Source: Fulvimarina pelagi HTCC2506
GTDB taxonomy: Bacteria > Pseudomonadota > Alphaproteobacteria > Rhizobiales > Rhizobiaceae
Assembly: GCF_000153705.1 (NCBI RefSeq)
Contig: NZ_DS022272.1
Location: forward strand, 510,023 to 574,022
Length of the DNA: 64,000 bases
Direction of reading: 5' to 3'
Each line of letters begins with the position of its first letter. The stretch's first letter is position 1. This document shows, in pieces, positions 25,054 to 34,027 of the stretch. The notes under the pieces were generated by a model, which was given only the letters and a program-made list of their open reading frames with translations, searched no databases and was not told the DNA's origin. Position numbers and translations under genes: made by a program.

Positions 25054-27935
25054 TATTGACCGAGCCTTTCGAGAAGCGCCGGAATGTGAACCTGATCGGC
25101 CTTGTAGTTTCCTGTCAGCACGTACATCACAATGTTCACGCCGGCGCGGTAGGCGAGCTCACGCTGCGTTGGATCGGAGGTGTTGGTGGGGAAGAGGAAG
25201 AGTCCCGCATCGTCGACGGCCCAAGCGCTGGCGAAGTCGTTTGAGGTTATCATGATGGACGACACGCCGTCGCCGCCCCGGGCCGGGCGCATTTCGCCCT
25301 CGGCGTCTTCGACGAGGCTTTCCACCCAGAGCTCGGAGTCGGTATAGCGCCCGACGAATTCTTCGAGGATATAGAAGGATTTGGTCAGGACATGATCCTG
25401 CGGCACGGGCTCTAAAGGCGGTATGTCGAGATCGCCGATGATGTCGCGCAGTCGCATTTCGCCCGACGATGCATTGCCGCTTGAAAATCCTGTCATGGCG
25501 TCGCTCGCGACGTCGAAGAGCACCGTTCCACCCTGTTTCATATAGGCGTCGATCCGGCTGATGGCGTCGTCGGACGGCATCGGCGTGGTCGGATCGATCG
25601 GCCAGTAGATCAGCGGATAGAAGGCGAGTTCGTCAGTCTCGATGTCGACCCCCATAGGATCGCCCGGTTCGAGTGCGGTCTTGGAGGCGATGAACTGGGT
25701 GAGGCCGGAAAGGCCCGATGCTGAAAGATCGTCGACAGCGGAATCTCCCGTCTGGACATAAGCAAGATGAGTGGTCTCGGTTGCCCGGATCGCACGCTCC
25801 ATGTCTTCGAGGTCGAGCGGGCCGGAGGATGCCTGTTCGCCCGGCTCCGTATCCTGCGTTTCTTGCGCCATGGCAGGGCCGGGTGTCATCGCGAGGACTG
25901 ATGCACCGAAGGCTGCCGCGAGGACGACGGGCAGAGCCGTTTCGCCGCGGCGCGTCGCTAGGCTGCGAAGACGGGCAAACCCGCCGTTCAGCCAGAGAAG
26001 GGCCAGCGCATCCAGTGCGAAGAGGAAAAGTGCCGCCGCGAGCAGCCAAGGCGCCAAGTCCACGGCTTCTTCGTTCTGATACTGCATGTCGGCCGTGTTT
26101 GGTCCCCATTCGAGGGCGGGGAGTGGTGCAAGTTCGTCATCCGCGGCGAAGAGATTGATCGCCCGGTAGCCGTCCTCGCTCCCGTAGAGACCCGGCGGAT
26201 GCGCGGCATCGACCGCAACCTCCGAGCCGGTTTCGAGTGGCTCCGCATCCGGGCCGGGCGCGATGAGGCGCCCATCAGCGGAGAGAACACGATAGGGCGG
26301 CAGGCTCTTTGCTGCCTCGTCGGCATCGGCAGGAGCACCACCATCGGCTCGCGATTGTGAAACGATGCGCCTCAGCATGTCGACGAAGGCACCGCTGATA
26401 GGAAGGTTCGACCATGTGGCCTCGGCCGTAACGTGAAATAGCACGATTGTGCCCGCGCCCAGGCTTTCGGCGGTGACGAGGGGTGTGCCGTCGGCAAGGC
26501 TCGCCCAAGTACGCTCGGAGAGTTCGACCGAAGGTTCGGCGAGCACCTGCCGCGCAACAGTGACGTCGTCGGGCACCGCGATGCCGGCGAACGGGCTCTG
26601 TCCATCCATCGGCGCGACGGTCTGCGGCTCGACCCAGGACATGGCGCCGCCGAGTTGACGTTCGCCTTGCCGCAAATTGACGGGGACCAGAGTATCTTCG
26701 CCTGTGGTTGCCGCAAGACGTGGGCCGGCGAAACGCACGAGATAGCCACCGTTCTCGACGAAGGTCTCGAGCGCCTCGCGGGCACTGTCAGGCAGGACGC
26801 CGATATCGGCGAGGACGACGACGGACGGGCGCTGTTCGAGAAGGTTCGGGATCGCATCCGACAAATCGGCGCTCTGAGCTCGCACGATGTCAGCAAAGGG
26901 CTCGAGCGCTCGGCTGATGTAGTAGAGCGGCGAGAGCAGCGGCTGGGCAAGGTCGGCGGCCTCGCCCGAGACGAGCGCGACACGACGGCGGCGGAAGGAG
27001 TCGTCCACGAGCCGCACTTCGGCGGCGTTTTCGCGGTTTTCGACCTCCAGACGTGCGATGTCGTTGCGCAATTCTACTGGGATCGCGAAGCGCGCCTGGG
27101 CTTCGGTCTCGCCCGTGCCAAAGCCCAACTGCGTGCGTGCGACCTCACGTCCCTGCGAGTCGACGGCTAGAATATCGGCCTGATAGCCGGTTTCGCGGCC
27201 CGAGGGGCGAATGGCATCGACGACGAGGGCATCGGTCGAATTGTCGGCGGCCGTCAGCGCGGTGATTCCCTCGATCGAGGGCTCGTATAGAAGCGTCTCG
27301 CCTGCGCCGAGTTGGCCTGCGATCTCGGCTGCGGCGTCCGTCGCCTCGGCGTCGAGACCGTCTGAGAGAAAGGCAAGGGAGCCAAGCTGATCGCCTTCGA
27401 GGGCTGTCGCAAGGCGTTCGAAGGCGGCGATCCGGTCGACGGGGATCGGTCTCGGGCTTGCCGCTGCAAGACGCTCCAGCGCCGTCGCCGCCTCGACCGG
27501 CGTCGCATCGTTGTCGGTGTTCTCGGCAGTGAAGACGAGGGAAACGGGACGACCGGCATCCGTTGCCTGGCCGATGATCGTTCCAGCAGTCGAGACCGTT
27601 TCGTCCCAATTGGTGGTACTGGCCCAGCCGTTGTCAATCACCAGGGCGACTGGCCCGTTGCCGGAAATCAGCGTCTCGCGCGGGTTGAGCGTCGGCGCCG
27701 CAAGCGCAAAGATTATGAGCGCGGCCAGCAGGAGCCGCAGAAGCGTCAGCCACCAGGGCGACTTCGACGGCGTCTCCTCGCTCTTCAGAACGCGCTGGAG
27801 GATGCGAAGCGGCGGGAAGGCCTCGGTCTGCGGACGCGGCGGCGTCAGTTTCAGGAGCCACCAGATGACCGGCAGCGCCAAGAGGCCGGCAAGAACCAGC
27901 GGCGCTCCGAAGGATAGGCTGAGACCTGCGATCAC
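25053..27935 (-). CDS. BatA-N/DUF4159 membrane protein
   Basis: A 960-residue protein with a BatA-type N-terminus (two helices, about 8-28 and 62-80, ending 'APTLNPRE'), a VWA-like domain, a GATase1-like domain ('VVVLADIGVLPDSAREALETFVENGG'), a further helix pair around 630-700, and a C-terminal DUF4159 domain ('FYPLIYWPID', 'YMKQGGTVLFDV', 'YRAGVNIVMYVLTGNYKADQVH'). The metal motif of its VWA-like domain is degenerate (Asp101-Asn-Gly-Trp-Ala-Ser), unlike that of its downstream partner. It starts with GTG overlapping the DUF58 stop (GTGA). Its role is inferred only from the MoxR cluster context. Confidence 0.83.
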   Translation of the reverse strand: MIAGLSLSFGAPLVLAGLLALPVIWWLLKLTPPRPQTEAFPPLRILQRVLKSEETPSKSPWWLTLLRLLLAALIIFALAAPTLNPRETLISGNGPVALVIDNGWASTTNWDETVSTAGTIIGQATDAGRPVSLVFTAENTDNDATPVEAATALERLAAASPRPIPVDRIAAFERLATALEGDQLGSLAFLSDGLDAEATDAAAEIAGQLGAGETLLYEPSIEGITALTAADNSTDALVVDAIRPSGRETGYQADILAVDSQGREVARTQLGFGTGETEAQARFAIPVELRNDIARLEVENRENAAEVRLVDDSFRRRRVALVSGEAADLAQPLLSPLYYISRALEPFADIVRAQSADLSDAIPNLLEQRPSVVVLADIGVLPDSAREALETFVENGGYLVRFAGPRLAATTGEDTLVPVNLRQGERQLGGAMSWVEPQTVAPMDGQSPFAGIAVPDDVTVARQVLAEPSVELSERTWASLADGTPLVTAESLGAGTIVLFHVTAEATWSNLPISGAFVDMLRRIVSQSRADGGAPADADEAAKSLPPYRVLSADGRLIAPGPDAEPLETGSEVAVDAAHPPGLYGSEDGYRAINLFAADDELAPLPALEWGPNTADMQYQNEEAVDLAPWLLAAALFLFALDALALLWLNGGFARLRSLATRRGETALPVVLAAAFGASVLAMTPGPAMAQETQDTEPGEQASSGPLDLEDMERAIRATETTHLAYVQTGDSAVDDLSASGLSGLTQFIASKTALEPGDPMGVDIETDELAFYPLIYWPIDPTTPMPSDDAISRIDAYMKQGGTVLFDVASDAMTGFSSGNASSGEMRLRDIIGDLDIPPLEPVPQDHVLTKSFYILEEFVGRYTDSELWVESLVEDAEGEMRPARGGDGVSSIMITSNDFASAWAVDDAGLFLFPTNTSDPTQRELAYRAGVNIVMYVLTGNYKADQVHIPALLERLGQ

Positions 27936-28843
27936 GCGCTTCTCCGTGGGGCTTGCGGGACGCCGGAGAGCTGGCCGTGAAGTGCGACGAGGACTTCCGA
28001 AGCGAGATTGTCGGTGCGGTGCGCGATGAAGCTCCAGCCGAGCCGCCGGCAGTGGCGTGCCAATGTTTCACGCCGGGCTGCCATGATGTTCTGGTAGTCG
28101 GCCTGCAGCGTCTCGGCGCGGCCGGCCGTCAACTTGGCTCCGGTCTCCGGATCGCGGAACTCAGTGCGGCCGCTGTAAGGAAAGACCTCTTCTGCCGGAT
28201 CGTTGACCATCACAAGGTGGCCGCGCACACCGCGCCCGCCTATTCTGTCGATCCGGGCAAGCGTCTCGTCGATCGGATCGAGAAAGTCCGAGATCAGCAC
28301 GACCTCCGAATGCTGGCGAAAGCGGTCGTCCGGGGGGAAGTCGTCCTCTGGGCGCCGCGTGGTGAGCGCCGTGGCGATCCTTTCGGCAGCATTCCTCGCC
28401 GACAGCGGATCGATAACTCCCGGGTAGCCGATGCGCTCGCCGGAGCGCGATAGAATCTCGGCAAGCGCCAGGATAAGAACCAGCGCGCGCGATTCCTTCG
28501 AGACTTGCGCCGCTTTCGACTGGAAGCGCATGGAAGGCGAGGGATCGGCCCAGAGCCATACCGTGTGCGCTGCTTCCCATTCCCGGTCGCGCAGATAGAT
28601 ATGGTCGTCGCGGGCCGAGCGGCGCCAGTCGATGCGCGAGACCTGCTCGCCATGTACGAATGGCCGGAACTGCCAGAAATTTTCCCCGACGCCGCGGCGC
28701 TTGCGGCCGTGCCAACCGGCGATGACCGTCGCGACCACCCGGTTCGCCTCGACGAGAAGGTCCGGCATGAGGGCCGCGCGCTGACGAGCCCTGACAAGGG
28801 CGTCGGAGGAACTGGTCAGGTCCGTTGTCGTACCGATCGGCAT
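27932..28843 (-). CDS. DUF58 domain protein (MoxR partner, cluster 1)
   Basis: A 303-residue cytoplasmic DUF58 protein, the usual neighbour of MoxR ATPases and distantly VWA-like. The signature 'FWQFRPFVHGEQVSRIDWRRSARDDHIYLRDRE' is intact (about residues 55-88), followed by 'LWADPSPSMRF', which resembles the first MIDAS strand. 'VVLISDFLDP' gives a later metal-site-like strand. ATG at 28843 is used; a TTG two codons upstream is possible. It overlaps the DUF4159 gene by four bases and follows moxR by 29 bases. Confidence 0.87.
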   Translation of the reverse strand: MPIGTTTDLTSSSDALVRARQRAALMPDLLVEANRVVATVIAGWHGRKRRGVGENFWQFRPFVHGEQVSRIDWRRSARDDHIYLRDREWEAAHTVWLWADPSPSMRFQSKAAQVSKESRALVLILALAEILSRSGERIGYPGVIDPLSARNAAERIATALTTRRPEDDFPPDDRFRQHSEVVLISDFLDPIDETLARIDRIGGRGVRGHLVMVNDPAEEVFPYSGRTEFRDPETGAKLTAGRAETLQADYQNIMAARRETLARHCRRLGWSFIAHRTDNLASEVLVALHGQLSGVPQAPRRSA

Positions 28844-28872
28844 CCGCAAATATCGAGCCTATCGTTTCACAA

Positions 28873-29886
28873 TCATGCGGCGTCGCGCTTGAGAGCGCCG
28901 ATCACGTCGCGCACACTCATGCCCTCGGCGCGCGCCGCGAAGTTCAGCGCCATACGGTGCTGGAGGATCGGTTCGGCCAACGCCATCACATCGTCGATAG
29001 ATGGTGCGAGGCGGCCTTCGTAGAGCGCGCGCGCCCTGACGCAGGTCATGAGCGCCTGGGATGCGCGGGGGCCAGGGCCCCAGGAGATATGGTCGTCGGC
29101 TTCCTTGTGGCCGTTGCCGGGACGGGCCGAGCGTACGAGGCGCAGGATTGCCTCGACCACGCTTTCGGCAACCGGCATGCGGCGCACCAGCGACTGGATC
29201 TCGATCAGGCGTTCGGCAGTCACGACGCCATCGACGGTCTCCTCGGTCGGCCCGCCTGTGGTCTCGAGCAAAATGCGGCGCTCGGCGTCGATATCGGGAT
29301 AAAAGACGTCGATCTGCATGAGGAATCGGTCGAGCTGGGCTTCCGGCAGCGGATAGGTGCCCTCCTGCTCCAGCGGGTTCTGGGTGGCCAGGACGTGGAA
29401 CGGTCTCGGCAGATCGTGCCGCTCGCCTGCCACCGTCACGTGATATTCCTGCATCGACTGCAGGAGAGCCGACTGAGTGCGGGGAGATGCGCGGTTGATC
29501 TCGTCGGCCATCAGGAGTTGAGCGAAGACCGGACCCTTCACGTAACGAAATGAGCGGCGACCGGCTTCGTCCTGGTCCATCACTTCGGTGCCGATGATGT
29601 CCGACGGCATGAGATCGGGTGTGAACTGGATGCGGCGTGCGTTGAGGCCGAGCGCACCACCGAGCGTTTCGACGAGCTTGGTCTTGGCCAAGCCCGGAAC
29701 GCCAACCAGAAGACCATGGCCGCCGGCGAGGATCGCGATCATGCTCTGTTCGACCACGCTTTCCTGGCCGAAGATCACCGTTCCTACGGACTTCTTTACC
29801 TTGGCGATATCGGCGAGGGCACGCTCAGCCTGTTCGACAATCTCGCTTTCGGAGAGCCGTGCCTCGGTGGATGCATGAGCCGTCAT
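28873..29886 (-). CDS. MoxR-family AAA ATPase (cluster 1)
   Basis: A 337-residue AAA+ ATPase of the MoxR subclass, chaperone-like proteins that work with VWA proteins to mature enzymes or envelope complexes. Walker A is at residues 62-69 (GVPGLAKT, with Val where Pro is more usual). The family motif 'RIQFTPDLMPSDIIGTEV' follows, then Walker B 'LLMADEIN' (Asp128-Glu129), sensor 1 'VLATQNPLEQEGTYPLPEAQLDRF' and a sensor 2 region near 'SWGPGPRASQAL'. It heads the minus-strand operon moxR-DUF58-DUF4159-membrane protein. The 287-base gap 29887-30173 separates it from the divergent DUF1285 gene; no clear elements are visible there. Confidence 0.93.
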   Translation of the reverse strand: MTAHASTEARLSESEIVEQAERALADIAKVKKSVGTVIFGQESVVEQSMIAILAGGHGLLVGVPGLAKTKLVETLGGALGLNARRIQFTPDLMPSDIIGTEVMDQDEAGRRSFRYVKGPVFAQLLMADEINRASPRTQSALLQSMQEYHVTVAGERHDLPRPFHVLATQNPLEQEGTYPLPEAQLDRFLMQIDVFYPDIDAERRILLETTGGPTEETVDGVVTAERLIEIQSLVRRMPVAESVVEAILRLVRSARPGNGHKEADDHISWGPGPRASQALMTCVRARALYEGRLAPSIDDVMALAEPILQHRMALNFAARAEGMSVRDVIGALKRDAA

Positions 29887-30173
29887 GTCAGGTCCTTCGA
29901 TCGTCCTGCGAGAATTTGGGCGGCGGTGTTGTGCATGCGGATATAGCGCCTCACAACACAATCTTCAGTTCGTTGCCGCGCAGGTTTGCCCGATAGCCCG
30001 CATCGTTTTCGCTGCCCGGCGCTTGAAAGGCTGGCCGTTTCGACACCGCCGTTTCAAAACAGTTTCGAGTTATGAAAGCGGTTCGCCCCTTTTGAGGCAA
30101 GCGCCGCCGTTGAACACTTTTGTGACCTTCAACGATCGGGTCCTCGATCGTTTGGCAAGGGGAGGGTCCCGGT

Positions 30174-30782
30174 ATGGGTAGATCTCTTCTATATGGCGCC
30201 ATGATGAATGATACGAACCGAACAGATTCTGCAGGGCTCGCAGCGCTTGCTGCAAGGGCCGAAGGTGCGTCTGCCACAGGCGCGCCGGTCGAGCGGTGGA
30301 ACCCGCCCTATTGCGGCAAAATCGACATGCGGATCGCCCGAGACGGGCGGTGGTTCTATCAGGGAAGTCCCATCGAACGACCCTCCCTGGTGCGTCTCTT
30401 CGCCTCGGTTCTGAAGGTGGAGGGCGATGGAGAGACCTATCTCGTCACGCCTGTCGAGAAGTTGATAATCACAGTCGAGGACGCGCATTTCATCGCAGTC
30501 GAGGTGGCGCGACACCTAGAAGGCGAGGAGCCGGCACTGACCTTTCGTACCAATATCGGCGATCTCGTCACGGCCGGTCCCGACCATGCCATTGAGCTTC
30601 CAGACGTCTTGGACGACGCATTCACGCCCTATCTCCTCGTACGCGCCGGGCTTCGCGCCAAACTGTCGAGGCCGGTCGCGATGGAGGTCGCCGAATGGCT
30701 GGAGAAAGACGCGGACGGCATCTTCCTGAGGTCAGGCGGCGTGCGCTTTGCGGGACCGAAAGGCGGTCTCGCCGATGAGTGA
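30174..30782 (+). CDS. DUF1285 family protein
   Basis: A 202-residue protein of unknown function matching the DUF1285 family, common in proteobacteria beside NUDIX and cca genes. Family features are 'NPPYCGKIDMRIARDGRWFYQGSPIERPSLVRLFASVLK', 'YLVTPVEKLIITVEDAHFIAVEV' and 'FRTNIGDLVTAG'. The first ATG at 30174 is chosen for its strong AGGGGAGGG ribosome site; ATGs at 30201 and 30204 are alternatives. It overlaps the NUDIX gene by eight bases, so both are read together. Confidence 0.88.
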   Translation: MGRSLLYGAMMNDTNRTDSAGLAALAARAEGASATGAPVERWNPPYCGKIDMRIARDGRWFYQGSPIERPSLVRLFASVLKVEGDGETYLVTPVEKLIITVEDAHFIAVEVARHLEGEEPALTFRTNIGDLVTAGPDHAIELPDVLDDAFTPYLLVRAGLRAKLSRPVAMEVAEWLEKDADGIFLRSGGVRFAGPKGGLADE

Positions 30783-31428
30783 CATGGCAAACCGTGCGAG
30801 CGCCGAGTACGAGCTCTTCACGGCAGATGACCTGCGTCTTCGTTTCGAATCACGGTCAGACCAGCCGGCGCCGGATCGTGAATTCGGTGATCACCTCCTC
30901 AACCCGGACATCGTCCAGCTGATGGAACGCGAGGGTGCCCGCGAAGCCGCAGTCCTCGTGCCCATAGTCGATCGCCGGGACGGCGCGAGCGTAATCTTGA
31001 CCCAGCGCACGCAGTCCCTCCGAAAGCATTCTGGCCAGATCGCCTTTCCGGGTGGATCGGTGGACAAGACCGATCCATCGCCTGAAGACGCCGCGCTCCG
31101 AGAGGCACATGAGGAGATCTCACTCGCGCCGGAGGAGGTTAAGATTCTCGGCCGGCTACCGCGCTATCTAACGACGACGGGATTTCGAATTACGCCCGTC
31201 GTCGGCATCGTCAGGCCGGGTTTCGAGCTCGAAGCCAACCCGGCGGAGGTCGCGGACATTTTCGAGACGCCGCTCTCTTTTCTCATGACCGAGGCGAACC
31301 ATGTCAGGGCCTCGAAAGTCTGGGGCGGCGTCGAGCGCCATTTCTACGAGATGCCTTATGGTGAACGCTACATTTGGGGCGTGACGGCCGGAATCCTCAG
31401 AACGCTCTACGAGAGATATTACGCATGA
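30775..31428 (+). CDS. NUDIX hydrolase, CoA pyrophosphatase type
   Basis: A 217-residue NUDIX enzyme that probably splits CoA or its derivatives into phosphopantetheine and adenosine 3',5'-bisphosphate. The NUDIX box is complete ('GGSVDKTDPSPEDAALREAHEEISL', about residues 97-121), preceded by the CoA-family segment 'LTQRTQSLRKHSGQIAFPGG' that marks the NudL/COG1051-like CoA branch. The start at 30775 lies inside the end of the DUF1285 gene. The stop overlaps the cca start in an ATGA junction, showing a tightly coupled three-gene operon. Confidence 0.9.
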   Translation: MSDMANRASAEYELFTADDLRLRFESRSDQPAPDREFGDHLLNPDIVQLMEREGAREAAVLVPIVDRRDGASVILTQRTQSLRKHSGQIAFPGGSVDKTDPSPEDAALREAHEEISLAPEEVKILGRLPRYLTTTGFRITPVVGIVRPGFELEANPAEVADIFETPLSFLMTEANHVRASKVWGGVERHFYEMPYGERYIWGVTAGILRTLYERYYA

Positions 31429-32672
31429 CGGCGACCCGTATCGAGGAAGACTGGCTGCGCGATCCCCTGTTGCAATCCGTATTGGCTGTGCTCAATGAGG
31501 GCGAGGAGGAGGCGAGGATCGTCGGTGGCCCGGTTCGCAACACGCTTCTTGGGCAGCCAGTCTCCGATATCGATATAGCGACTACCTGTCTGCCGGATGA
31601 GGCTTCGAGGCGTATCGAGTCGAGCGGCTTCAAAGTCGTGCCGACGGGGATCGAGCATGGTACGATCACTGTCATTGCCAACGGCAGGCCCTTCGAAGTC
31701 ACGACACTGCGGGAGGACCTCTCGACCGATGGGCGGCATGCCGAAGTGAAGTTCGGCCGCGACTGGGAGGCCGACGCCTGGCGCCGGGATTTCACAATCA
31801 ACGCGCTCTACGCGAAGGCTGACGGCGAGATCGTGGATCCCGTGGGCGGGCTTGCCGATATCGAGGGCCGTGTGCTGCGGTTCATCGGTGACGCGGAAGC
31901 CCGTATCAAAGAAGACTATCTGCGAATTCTTCGTTTCTACCGCTTCTTCGCTTGGTATGGCAGAGGTCGGCCGGACGCCGCCGGTATCCGAGCCTCGGCG
32001 AAGTTGAAAGCGGGCCTCGCGCATCTCTCCGCCGAACGGATATGGATGGAGTTGAAGAAGCTGCTCGGCGCGCCCGATCCGAGCCGCGCGCTTCTCTGGA
32101 TGCGGCAGGCCGGGGTCCTGACGGCGGTGCTGCCCGAGAGCGAGCGCTGGGGGATCGACAACATCCATCCGCTGATCGACACCGAAACCCAGTTCGGCTG
32201 GTCGGCCGATCCGCTGCTGCGCCTCCTTGCGATCATTCCGCCCGATGCCGCGCGGATCGGCGAACTGGCCGGCCGGCTTAAGCTCTCCAAGAAGGAGCGC
32301 GACCGGCTTCTCGCCTATGCCGATGCCGAGAACCCAAGCGCTGAGGAAAGCGACGGCGCGCTCCGAGCGCGCCTATATTTCGGCGATCCGACCGCGATAG
32401 CCGACCGTTTGAAGCTGGCGCTCACGCTTGCGCGTCAGAAGGAGGACCTGCAAGTATCGAGCCGTCTTACTGCGCAACTCGCTGTTGCTTCCGGTTTCGC
32501 GCCACCCGACTTCCCGCTCAATGGCGAGGACATGCTTGCGGCGGGCTATTCGCCAGGGCCCGATCTCGGCAAGGCAATGCAGCGGATGAAACGGCTTTGG
32601 GCCGAAGGCGGCTTCGTAATGAGCCGCGAAGTGCTTTTGGATAAGGCCATGTCCGAAGACGCAAATCGTTAG
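31425..32672 (+). CDS. cca: CCA tRNA nucleotidyltransferase / poly(A) polymerase family
   Basis: A 415-residue class II nucleotidyltransferase that adds or repairs the CCA end of tRNA. The head domain shows 'ARIVGGPVRNTLLGQPVSDIDIATT' with the two metal-binding Asp (DID, about residues 48-50), 'FEVTTLRED', and the third carboxylate region 'WRRDFTINALYA'. The RNA-binding neck is 'LRFIGDAEARIKEDYLRILRFYRFFAWYG'. Being in an alphaproteobacterium it could act as CCA-adding enzyme or, less likely, a poly(A) polymerase; the single copy in view favours the first. Confidence 0.92.
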   Translation: MTATRIEEDWLRDPLLQSVLAVLNEGEEEARIVGGPVRNTLLGQPVSDIDIATTCLPDEASRRIESSGFKVVPTGIEHGTITVIANGRPFEVTTLREDLSTDGRHAEVKFGRDWEADAWRRDFTINALYAKADGEIVDPVGGLADIEGRVLRFIGDAEARIKEDYLRILRFYRFFAWYGRGRPDAAGIRASAKLKAGLAHLSAERIWMELKKLLGAPDPSRALLWMRQAGVLTAVLPESERWGIDNIHPLIDTETQFGWSADPLLRLLAIIPPDAARIGELAGRLKLSKKERDRLLAYADAENPSAEESDGALRARLYFGDPTAIADRLKLALTLARQKEDLQVSSRLTAQLAVASGFAPPDFPLNGEDMLAAGYSPGPDLGKAMQRMKRLWAEGGFVMSREVLLDKAMSEDANR

Positions 32673-32755
32673 AAGGGTGTTAAATCAATCTTCGGACCAG
32701 CGAAGCCCGCTAGCGTGCCCGTCCAACCGAACAACGGACTTACGGGCAATTTTCG

Positions 32756-33928
32756 ATGAGCATCAACGGCGTCTTCCGCACTAGCGTCTCGGGCATGAAC
32801 GCCCAGTCCAACAAGCTCTCCGCCGTGTCAGATAACATCGCGAACAGCGCAACGACGGGGTATAAACGCGCCGATGTCGAGTTTTCTTCACTCGTCATCA
32901 ATAGTGGCGGGCGCGGCAACTACACATCGGGCTCCGTCCTCTCCCAGACCCGGTACGACATCAGTACGCAGGGCCTCGTCACGACAACGTCTTCGAAAAC
33001 CGACCTCGCCATCAGTGGCGACGGCTTCTTCGTCGTTGAGGACCAGAACGGCCAGCCCTTTTTCACGCGTGCCGGCTCCTTCGTACAGCGCACCGAGCCC
33101 GACACCGGAGAAACATTCCTTGTCAATGCTGCCGGCTACAAGCTGACCGGTCAAAACGGTCCTGTTCAGGTCCCGGTCGGCGAGATCGTGGCGCCGCAGG
33201 CGACGACGACCTCAGAATTGTCGATGCAGCTTCCGTTGAATGGGACCGGGACCCATACGGGCTCTTTCACGGCCTTCAACTCACGTGGTGAAGCGGTCAA
33301 CGTGTCGATGACGGCGACGCGAACCGGTGCAGACCAATGGGACCTGACCTTCGATGCGCCGTCGGCGAGCGCGCCGGTTACAGTTTCGGTCACATTCGAT
33401 GCCGCAACGGGGCTTCCAAACCCGCCGATCACAACGGCAGGCAATCTACAGATCGTGCCGCCCGCAAATGGTGGTGGTGGCGCACCATCGACGGTCGCTC
33501 TCAACCTGGGGCAATTGACCAGCTACGACGCCGCTTTCACGTTCCAGGCGGAAGCCAACGGAAATCCAGCCACCGGGTTTAGCGACTTCACGATCAGTGA
33601 TGACGGCCGTGTCTTCGGAATTCTGACGACAGGCCGGCAGATCGAACTCGATCGCATCCAACTCGCAAGGTTTCAGAGCCCGGACCAGCTAGATGTCATC
33701 AGCGGCAACGTCTTTCGGCCCAGTCAGTTGTCTGGAGACCCGCAATTTGGTTTCTCGGGCGAACTCGGTTTTGGTGATCTGATTTCTGGTGCGCTCGAGG
33801 AGTCGAACGTCGATCTCGCGAGCGAACTCACGGACATGATCGTGACGCAGCGCTCCTATGCCGCGAACTCGAAGACGTTCCAGACCGGTTCGGAAATGCT
33901 GGACCTGCTCGTCAATCTGAAACGCTGA
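32756..33928 (+). CDS. flgE: Flagellar hook protein FlgE
   Basis: A 390-residue hook subunit, the polymer that joins the flagellar rod to the filament. The rod-family N-terminus 'FRTSVSGMNAQSNKLSAVSDNIANSATTGYK', the FlgE core 'GDGFFVVEDQNGQPFFTRAGSF', and the C-terminus 'EESNVDLASELTDMIVTQRSYAANSKTFQTGSEMLDLLVNLKR' are all complete. Length is normal for rhizobial FlgE. It is unusual that no other flagellar gene is nearby: it sits alone between two MoxR clusters, 83 bases after cca. A strong terminator follows it. Confidence 0.95.
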   Translation: MSINGVFRTSVSGMNAQSNKLSAVSDNIANSATTGYKRADVEFSSLVINSGGRGNYTSGSVLSQTRYDISTQGLVTTTSSKTDLAISGDGFFVVEDQNGQPFFTRAGSFVQRTEPDTGETFLVNAAGYKLTGQNGPVQVPVGEIVAPQATTTSELSMQLPLNGTGTHTGSFTAFNSRGEAVNVSMTATRTGADQWDLTFDAPSASAPVTVSVTFDAATGLPNPPITTAGNLQIVPPANGGGGAPSTVALNLGQLTSYDAAFTFQAEANGNPATGFSDFTISDDGRVFGILTTGRQIELDRIQLARFQSPDQLDVISGNVFRPSQLSGDPQFGFSGELGFGDLISGALEESNVDLASELTDMIVTQRSYAANSKTFQTGSEMLDLLVNLKR

Positions 33929-33948
33929 TTCCGTTCAATCGCCTTCTT

Positions 33949-33986
33949 GCAGCCGGGAAGCCTCCGCTTTCCGGCTGCTTTCGTTT
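33949..33986 (+). terminator. Rho-independent terminator of flgE
   Basis: A 13-base stem (GCAGCCGG with GAAGC extension pairing to GCTTT-CCGGCTGC, one G-U pair) and a CTCC loop begin 20 bases after the flgE stop. It is followed by TTTCGTTT. It also separates flgE from the convergent end of the Bat-like operon. Confidence 0.85.
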
Positions 33987-34027
33987 CCGGCTTTCAAAGG
34001 GAGCCTCCTTCCTTCCGGACATCACGT

